Assembly: GCA_034211175.1 (NCBI GenBank) | Contig: JAXHUH010000043.1 | Location: 1-48,552 of the forward strand | Origin: JAXHUH01 sp034211175 | GTDB taxonomy: Bacteria; Actinomycetota; Acidimicrobiia; Acidimicrobiales; CAIXPF01 | DNA length: 48,552 nt | Direction of reading: 5' to 3' | Shown here: positions 43,162 to 48,552 of the stretch, piece after piece | Layout: each line of letters begins with the position of its first letter | How positions within the stretch are numbered: position 1 is the first letter of the stretch | Position numbers and translations under genes: made by a program | Notes under the pieces: model-generated | What the model was told of the DNA's origin: nothing | What the model saw: the letters and a program-made list of their open reading frames with translations, nothing else | The model's database searches: none

Positions 43162-43544
43162 CGGCCAACTCCTTCATCGCTCCCCGACATCGACCACACT
43201 CCTCCCCGACCGTTTGGGGGGTGTTTGGCCTGCGTTAGTTGGGACGATCGACGGATGGTGTTCTGACGACGGCGGCTGACTGCGCTCGCAGGGCGAGCTT
43301 TGTCAGCTCGGCGGAGCTGACCCGCCTTCGCTCGCAGGGCGAGCTACGTCGAGTCACTCCGCAGGCCTGCCACGAGACAGGGCGAGGGCCGGGCGCTCGA
43401 GGGCGAGCTTTTTCAGCTCGCCAGATCGTCACTTCAGTGACCGACTGCGGCGGGGCGCGCCGGGCAGGACGGAGGCTGACGGCGGCGGGCGCGCCGGGGA
43501 GGGGCTCCCGGCGGGGCTGGGCTCGTCGGGACCCGGGAGGGGGG
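43162..43544. other. 383-base gap holding a cluster of hairpins
   Basis: No credible gene. Between 43284 and 43441 at least five perfect inverted repeats occur: GCTCGC/GCGAGC at 43284-43298 and again at 43330-43344, TCAGCTC/GAGCTGA at 43303-43320, GGCGAGCT/AGCTCGCC at 43402-43422 and GTCACT/AGTGAC at 43428-43441. T-runs at 43408-43413 make the fourth the best terminator candidate, for a rightward transcript. Confidence 0.6.
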
Positions 43545-43706
43545 TCAGAAGAGGGAGTTGAAGATCTCTTGGAACTGCTCGATGAGGGCGGCGAGGAACT
43601 CGCCGATGGTCTCGACGAAGTCGCCGGCGATCTCGGGGGAGCGGGCGAAGGCCACCACGAGGAACGTCGTCATCACGGCCGAGCCGATCTTCTTCAGGTC
43701 GGGCAT
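43545..43706 (-). CDS. Micropeptide B, paralogue of the 44.6-kb micropeptide
   Basis: A 53-residue protein: MPDLKKIGSAVMTTFLVVAF, then ARSPEIAGDFVETIGEFLAA and LIEQFQEIFNSLF. Residues 8-20 are hydrophobic and the rest is an acidic amphipathic helix. It is about 70% identical by eye to the 51-residue protein at 44535-44690, sharing TTF(L/I)VVA(F/L)ARSPE(I/V)AGDF and FQEI. I know of no characterised family. A GAGGTC element lies about ten bases before ATG 43706. Third gene of the module, 186 bases beyond the PH protein. Confidence 0.6.
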   Translation of the reverse strand: MPDLKKIGSAVMTTFLVVAFARSPEIAGDFVETIGEFLAALIEQFQEIFNSLF

Positions 43707-43892
43707 GTGCTCACGGACCTCGCTTCGAGGACAGCCGGCGGAAGCGGGTTGACCGGACGGTGACGCCATGCACCGAAGGGCACACGCGTCGCGTCCGCCG
43801 ACCTACGCCTGGCGCGAGTCAAGTACAACCGACGACCGCGCGCGCGGACCGCGGCCGCGTGCGGGCGCCGGGCCGGGACCCCGGCGGCGGCC

Positions 43893-44513
43893 TCAGACAC
43901 GGTCCTCGACCGTCTGGGGCTGGAAGTAGTAGACGGGCAGCTCCCGCTCGAGGAGCTCCTCGAGCCACTGCAGCACGTCCTCGAAGTTCGACCCCAGCGC
44001 CAGCGACGCCACCAGCTGGTAGACGATGTCGGGGTCGCGGATGAACTCGATGTCGCTCAGCGCCTGGTCCTGACCGGCGGACTCGACCACGATCTCGCCG
44101 TACTGGAGGACCTGGCCGATGAACGACTGGCGATACGTCAGGTCGGTCACCTTCGACAGCGGCATGATCGCCACCTTCACCCGCAGGAACCCGGTGATCT
44201 CGTACAGGCGACGGTCGCTGACCGAGATGAACGTCACCAGCCACTCGACGAGGTCCTTGAGCAGCCAGACGAACGCGCCCACCGCCAGCACGCCGAGCAC
44301 CGCGTAGACCGTGCCCGGCAGCTCCTCGGTGGCGAGGAACAGCGGGATGCCGACACCGAAGGCGAGGAACGTCCGCAGCACCGGCCACACCAGCCACGCC
44401 GCGTGGCGGCGGGCGAAGTAGAGGACACGCTCGCCGACGACGCCGTACCGGTACGGGTTCCGGAGGATGTACTCGTAGATGAACGCCCAGGAGGCCTCGG
44501 ACGCACGGCTCAC
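43893..44513 (-). CDS. Bacterial PH-domain membrane protein
   Basis: A 206-residue protein with an N-terminal amphipathic segment, two transmembrane helices (about residues 38-61, AAWLVWPVLRTFLAFG and onward; and 66-90, YAVLGVLAVGAFVWLL) and a bPH2/DUF304-type domain. That domain reads VSDRRLYEITGFLRVKVAIM, MPLSKVTDLTYRQSFIGQVL and GEIVVESAGQDQALSDIEFI. The arrangement RRLYEITG...PLSKVTDL is diagnostic of bacterial PH domains. An acidic C-terminal helix (EDVLQWLEELLERELPVY) follows. GTG 44513 is favoured, eight bases after GGGGG; GTG 44522 would add three residues. It lies 21 bases after a micropeptide gene, so the two are co-transcribed. Confidence 0.82.
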   Translation of the reverse strand: MSRASEASWAFIYEYILRNPYRYGVVGERVLYFARRHAAWLVWPVLRTFLAFGVGIPLFLATEELPGTVYAVLGVLAVGAFVWLLKDLVEWLVTFISVSDRRLYEITGFLRVKVAIMPLSKVTDLTYRQSFIGQVLQYGEIVVESAGQDQALSDIEFIRDPDIVYQLVASLALGSNFEDVLQWLEELLERELPVYYFQPQTVEDRV

Positions 44514-44534
44514 CGTCCACACCCCCGGTCGGGC

Positions 44535-44690
44535 TCAGAACAGCGCATTGAGGATCTCCTGGAACTGCTCGATGAGCACGGCGAGCAGCTCTCCGATGGT
44601 CTCGACGAAGTCACCGGCGACCTCGGGTGACCGGGCGAGCGCGACGACGATGAACGTCGTGAGGATCGTCTGGCCGAGGTTCTTGAACAT
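44535..44690 (-). CDS. Micropeptide A, paralogue of the 43.6-kb micropeptide
   Basis: A 51-residue protein: MFKNLGQTILTTFIVVALAR, then SPEVAGDFVETIGELLAVLI and EQFQEILNALF. One hydrophobic stretch (residues 8-18) is followed by a long amphipathic helix ending in Phe. It heads the operon and is a clear duplicate of the micropeptide at 43545-43706. ATG 44690 has GGAAGA about six bases upstream; a longer frame from 44753 is not conserved. The function is unknown; membrane association, perhaps as subunits or regulators of the PH protein, is inference. Confidence 0.62.
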   Translation of the reverse strand: MFKNLGQTILTTFIVVALARSPEVAGDFVETIGELLAVLIEQFQEILNALF

Positions 44691-45014
44691 GGTGGTCTTC
44701 CGACCTGTCGCGGGTGACTCGCGCTGCGTCCCGGTCGTGGCGACCCATGGCACGCGACGCTACCCCTCGACTCCGCGACGACAGCGTATCTCCGCCGCCG
44801 CGACTGACGGACCGCGACGGTCCCGGTCGCAGCGTCGCGAATCGCGTTCATACTGTTCGCGAGCGGGATAGGATGGAGTTCCGAGCGGCGCACCGCCACC
44901 CAGCGTTGCATCACAAACGCCCCTCAGTCACGTAACGCGTTCGTTGCGGCACAGAGACGGTTCCGGTACGCTCGACGAGTCCGTGATCGCGGCCTGAAGA
45001 GCAGCGCGCGTCCC
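44691..45014. promoter_or_regulatory. 324-base divergent control region
   Basis: No gene is visible. It contains an inverted repeat TCGCGAA/TTCGCGA at 44835-44862 around 14 bases. TAGGAT (44869-44874) is a possible -10, and TTGCGG (44944-44949) with TACGCT (44967-44972) at 17-base spacing is a candidate promoter for the rightward gene. It is the likely control region of both membrane-protein modules. Confidence 0.35.
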
Positions 45015-45437
45015 ATGCCCCGCACCCCATCGGGCCCGGCCCACGTCCTTCTCCCGGTCGAGCGCATCCTGCTGGGCGCCCTCGGGTGCGTCGGGCTCAT
45101 CGGCGGCCTGCTGCTGCTGCTCTGGGGCACCCCGCCGCTTCCGATCCGGCTGATCGGCGGTGGCATGTTCGCCCTCACCGGTCTCGTGCTCGTCGCGGTG
45201 GCCACCGGCGTGATCCACCCACCCGACGCCAACTCCCGCGAGTACCGCGAGGAGATGGTCGAGCGGGCCCAGCGGCGCCGCAAGGGCCAGACGTACAAGA
45301 CCCTGAACAACTCGCCCAAGCCCGGTGCCGCCGCCCGGGGCCCCCGACGCCGCTCGGTCGGTACCGGACGAAAGAAGAACGAGGTCGGGGAAGGCCGCAA
45401 GCGGCCGCAGCTCGACCGGGGCTCGTCCCGGAAGTAG
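45015..45437 (+). CDS. Two-helix membrane protein, first of a tandem pair
   Basis: A 140-residue protein of unknown function. Two hydrophobic helices (VERILLGALGCVGLIGGLLLLLW split at about residues 15-37; and LIGGGMFALTGLVLVAVATG, 46-65) are followed by a long, strongly basic cytoplasmic tail (REEMVERAQRRRKGQTYKTL and more). The downstream protein shares ERILLGALGC and the two-helix layout, so they are tandem duplicates. ATG 45015 has only a weak upstream GAAGAG. The positively charged tail could contact nucleic acid or anionic lipid, which is inference. Confidence 0.65.
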   Translation: MPRTPSGPAHVLLPVERILLGALGCVGLIGGLLLLLWGTPPLPIRLIGGGMFALTGLVLVAVATGVIHPPDANSREYREEMVERAQRRRKGQTYKTLNNSPKPGAAARGPRRRSVGTGRKKNEVGEGRKRPQLDRGSSRK

Positions 45438-45443
45438 CGGTTC

Positions 45444-45896
45444 GTGCCGACCCGGCGTTCTGACGACGGGAGCGTGCGCACCCGCCCACGCCGACCGTTG
45501 CGCCCGACCGCAGGCCGCCGCCGGGGTGATCGGGCTCAGCGACCCCGGGTCGGTCTCGACACCAACGTGAACCTCGGGCGCCCGGAGCGCATCCTGCTCG
45601 GCGCGCTCGGCTGCTCGGGCACGATCGGCGGGTCGCTCGTCGTCCTGTGGTCCCGACTGCCGACCATCCTCCGGGTGGCCGGCGGCTCCACCGCGGCGGT
45701 CGGCGTCTTCCTCATCGGCCTGGCGACGATCTGGGGCTCGGAGCGCTCGCCGATCGCTCGGGACGCGGCTTCGGGCAGCGAGCCGACGCCGCGGCCGAAG
45801 CGACCTCGCGAACGCCGCAGGGCGGAGGGGCGACGCGAGCTCCCCGCCGGTGGCCGGGCCACGCGGCACGGCGCCGGGCACCACCGCCCGTCCTGA
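45444..45896 (+). CDS. Two-helix membrane protein, second of a tandem pair
   Basis: Up to 150 residues, function unknown. After an Arg-rich lead, the domain RPERILLGALGCSGTIGGSL and LPTILRVAGGSTAAVGVFLI repeats the two-helix pattern of the preceding protein, then a basic tail follows. The start is uncertain: GTG 45444 has GGAAG upstream, but GTG 45567 would give a protein that aligns end to end with its neighbour and omit 41 Arg-rich residues. It converges with the mutase gene. Confidence 0.6.
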   Translation: MPTRRSDDGSVRTRPRRPLRPTAGRRRGDRAQRPRVGLDTNVNLGRPERILLGALGCSGTIGGSLVVLWSRLPTILRVAGGSTAAVGVFLIGLATIWGSERSPIARDAASGSEPTPRPKRPRERRRAEGRRELPAGGRATRHGAGHHRPS

Positions 45897-45921
45897 CGAC
45901 GCCGTCGCCGGCGCCATCGGC

Positions 45922-47550
<1,629 letters not shown>

Positions 47551-47557
47551 GTGACGA

Positions 47558-47563
47558 ACGCTA
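47558..47563 (-). promoter_or_regulatory. -10 box of a leaderless mutase promoter
   Basis: On the minus strand TAGCGT is followed by seven bases and ATG 47550. No ribosome site is visible before this ATG. Confidence 0.4.
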
Positions 47564-47670
47564 CCGACGACGGTGACCGCCGTGCACCTCGCCGCGGCCG
47601 CACCGGCGCCGGGGTGCGCTCCCACCCTCGCGCAGCTTCGGGACCTGCGTCATCGGGCAGACTGGGGCCG

Positions 47671-48528
47671 ATGGGGAGCGACGACCAACCGCGCGGCGAC
47701 GCCGACGCGGCGACCGAGGGCTGCGAGCACCTGCTCGTGCTCCTCCACGGCCTCGGCGGCACGGGCGCCGTGTGGGACGCGGTCCGCCACATCCACACCG
47801 GGGACAGCATCGCCCCCGACCTCGCCGGCCACGGCGGGGCCGAGCGGCTCAGCACCTACGAGTGGCACCGCCTCGCCGACGAGCTCGTCGAGCGGATCGG
47901 CCCCGAGATCGAGGACCGCCCGCTCGTGCTGTGCGGCCACTCGCTCGGCGGGGTCGTCGCCCTCGAGATCGCCCGCCGCCACCAGCACCGGCTCCGGATC
48001 GAGCGGGTCGTCGCCATCGGGACGAAGACGACGTGGGCGCCCGACGACGTCGCCGCGCTCGCCGAGGTCGCCGATCGCGGCGTGGCCTGGTTCGACGACC
48101 GGATCGCCGCGGCCATGCGCCACCTGCGGATGGGCGGGCTGACCGGCCTCGTCGACCCGCGCTCGCCGACGGCGTCGTCCGGGGTCACCACCGAGGACGG
48201 CCGCCACCGCCTGGCCGTCGACCCGGCCGTCTACCGGATGCCGGCCCGCGACGTCGGCGAGATCCTCCGAGGCATCCGGGTGCCGGTCGTGCTCGTGCGG
48301 GGCGAGCGGGACGAGCTGGTGCCGCCCGACGACCTGACCCGGTTCGGCCTCGAGGTCGTGGAGATCGCGGGCCGCGGCCACAACGTCCACGTCGAGGACC
48401 CGGGCGCGCTCGTCGCCCTCCTCGAGGACCCGCCGCCCGACGAGGAGCCCCCGGAGGACGACGGCGACCTCCACGACGGCGACCTCCACGACGGCGACCC
48501 GGACGACCGCGACCCCGACGACGCCTGA
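47671..48528 (+). CDS. Alpha/beta hydrolase
   Basis: A 285-residue alpha/beta-hydrolase. The oxyanion-hole motif is VLLHGLGGTG, the nucleophile elbow LCGHSLGGVVAL with Ser91, the acid Asp in VRGERDELVPP and the His in GRGHNVHVEDP. The substrate is unknown; the family includes esterases, lactonases and haloperoxidases. The C terminus is an acidic repeat (DGDLHDGDLHDGDPDDRDPDD) encoded by short DNA repeats. ATG 47671 has GGGG upstream and a CAGACT box seven bases before it. The gene is divergent from the mutase. The stop codon lies inside the window-end hairpin. Confidence 0.88.
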   Translation: MGSDDQPRGDADAATEGCEHLLVLLHGLGGTGAVWDAVRHIHTGDSIAPDLAGHGGAERLSTYEWHRLADELVERIGPEIEDRPLVLCGHSLGGVVALEIARRHQHRLRIERVVAIGTKTTWAPDDVAALAEVADRGVAWFDDRIAAAMRHLRMGGLTGLVDPRSPTASSGVTTEDGRHRLAVDPAVYRMPARDVGEILRGIRVPVVLVRGERDELVPPDDLTRFGLEVVEIAGRGHNVHVEDPGALVALLEDPPPDEEPPEDDGDLHDGDLHDGDPDDRDPDDA

Positions 48529-48552
48529 CGGGCCCGGGTGGGCCCGTCAGGC
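48523..48552 (+). terminator. Perfect 13-bp hairpin spanning the hydrolase stop codon
   Basis: GCCTGACGGGCCC (48523-48535) and GGGCCCGTCAGGC (48540-48552) pair perfectly around GGGT. The left arm contains the stop codon TGA at 48526-48528, and the right arm ends at the window edge, so any T-run is unseen. Confidence 0.65.

Noticed and set aside
43239..43763. A 174-codon rightward open frame across the hairpin cluster
   Set aside because: Its peptide mirrors the palindromes, has no ribosome site or motif, and runs antisense through the micropeptide gene.

Overview
The window is very GC-rich DNA with dense, short-spaced genes, many GTG starts and several leaderless-looking promoters. The gene content (OtsA and TreY/TreZ trehalose genes, glycine-zipper stress protein, MocR regulator, tandem acyl-CoA enzymes) points to a high-GC actinobacterium. 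An Acidimicrobiia-type lineage is my best guess, but no rRNA or other phylogenetic marker is present to prove it. I see no tRNA, rRNA, CRISPR array, insertion sequence, prophage or origin.

Layout. 0.1-2.6 kb: otsA, divergent rpiB and a DUF3040 membrane protein. 2.7-9.5 kb: a treY-treZ-glgX cluster for making trehalose from glycogen and debranching glycogen. 9.6-14.6 kb: a small membrane protein, a eukaryote-type HisA divergent from pyruvate kinase, a glycine-zipper stress protein and an MscS channel. 14.6-19.0 kb: a soluble chemoreceptor with six PAS domains overlapping a gene for three fused CheW domains. 19.1-21.4 kb: a universal stress protein, a group 2 sigma factor and a toxin-antitoxin-like pair whose toxin frame is broken by one missing base. 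21.4-24.9 kb: an amidohydrolase, a Cys/Met-metabolism PLP enzyme behind a SAM-riboswitch-like leader, and a CopD-like membrane protein. 25.1-28.6 kb: a translationally coupled trio (FAD amine oxidase-like, DUF1365, cyclopropane-fatty-acid-synthase-like methyltransferase). 28.6-32.6 kb: an unknown protein, a luciferase-like oxidoreductase, a membrane-anchored DUF1028 protein, a VOC protein and a lipoprotein. 32.7-36.3 kb: a NitT/TauT-type ABC importer with both permease domains fused in one chain. 36.5-40.3 kb: an SGNH hydrolase, a small Cys protein divergent from a MocR regulator, and two hotdog thioesterases. 40.6-43.2 kb: an acyl-CoA ligase and an ECF sigma factor. 43.5-45.9 kb: an unrecognised module of two paralogous ~52-residue proteins flanking a bacterial-PH membrane protein, divergent from two tandem paralogous two-helix membrane proteins. 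45.9-48.5 kb: an acyl-CoA mutase large subunit with isobutyryl-CoA-mutase-like residues, divergent from an alpha/beta hydrolase.

Working together: the glycogen and trehalose genes form one osmolyte/carbon-storage theme, reinforced by OtsA, MscS and stress proteins. The receptor and triple CheW are probably one sensory unit, but no CheA, CheY or flagellar gene is nearby. The FAD oxidase/DUF1365/methyltransferase trio probably modifies membrane lipid acyl chains. The most unusual items are the micropeptide/PH module at 43.5-44.7 kb, the frameshifted toxin gene, the eukaryote-type HisA, the variant SAM leader and the fused importer permease. Large overlapping open frames on the opposite strands of treY-glgX, the receptor, the ABC operon and the ligase are GC-driven shadows and are left out.
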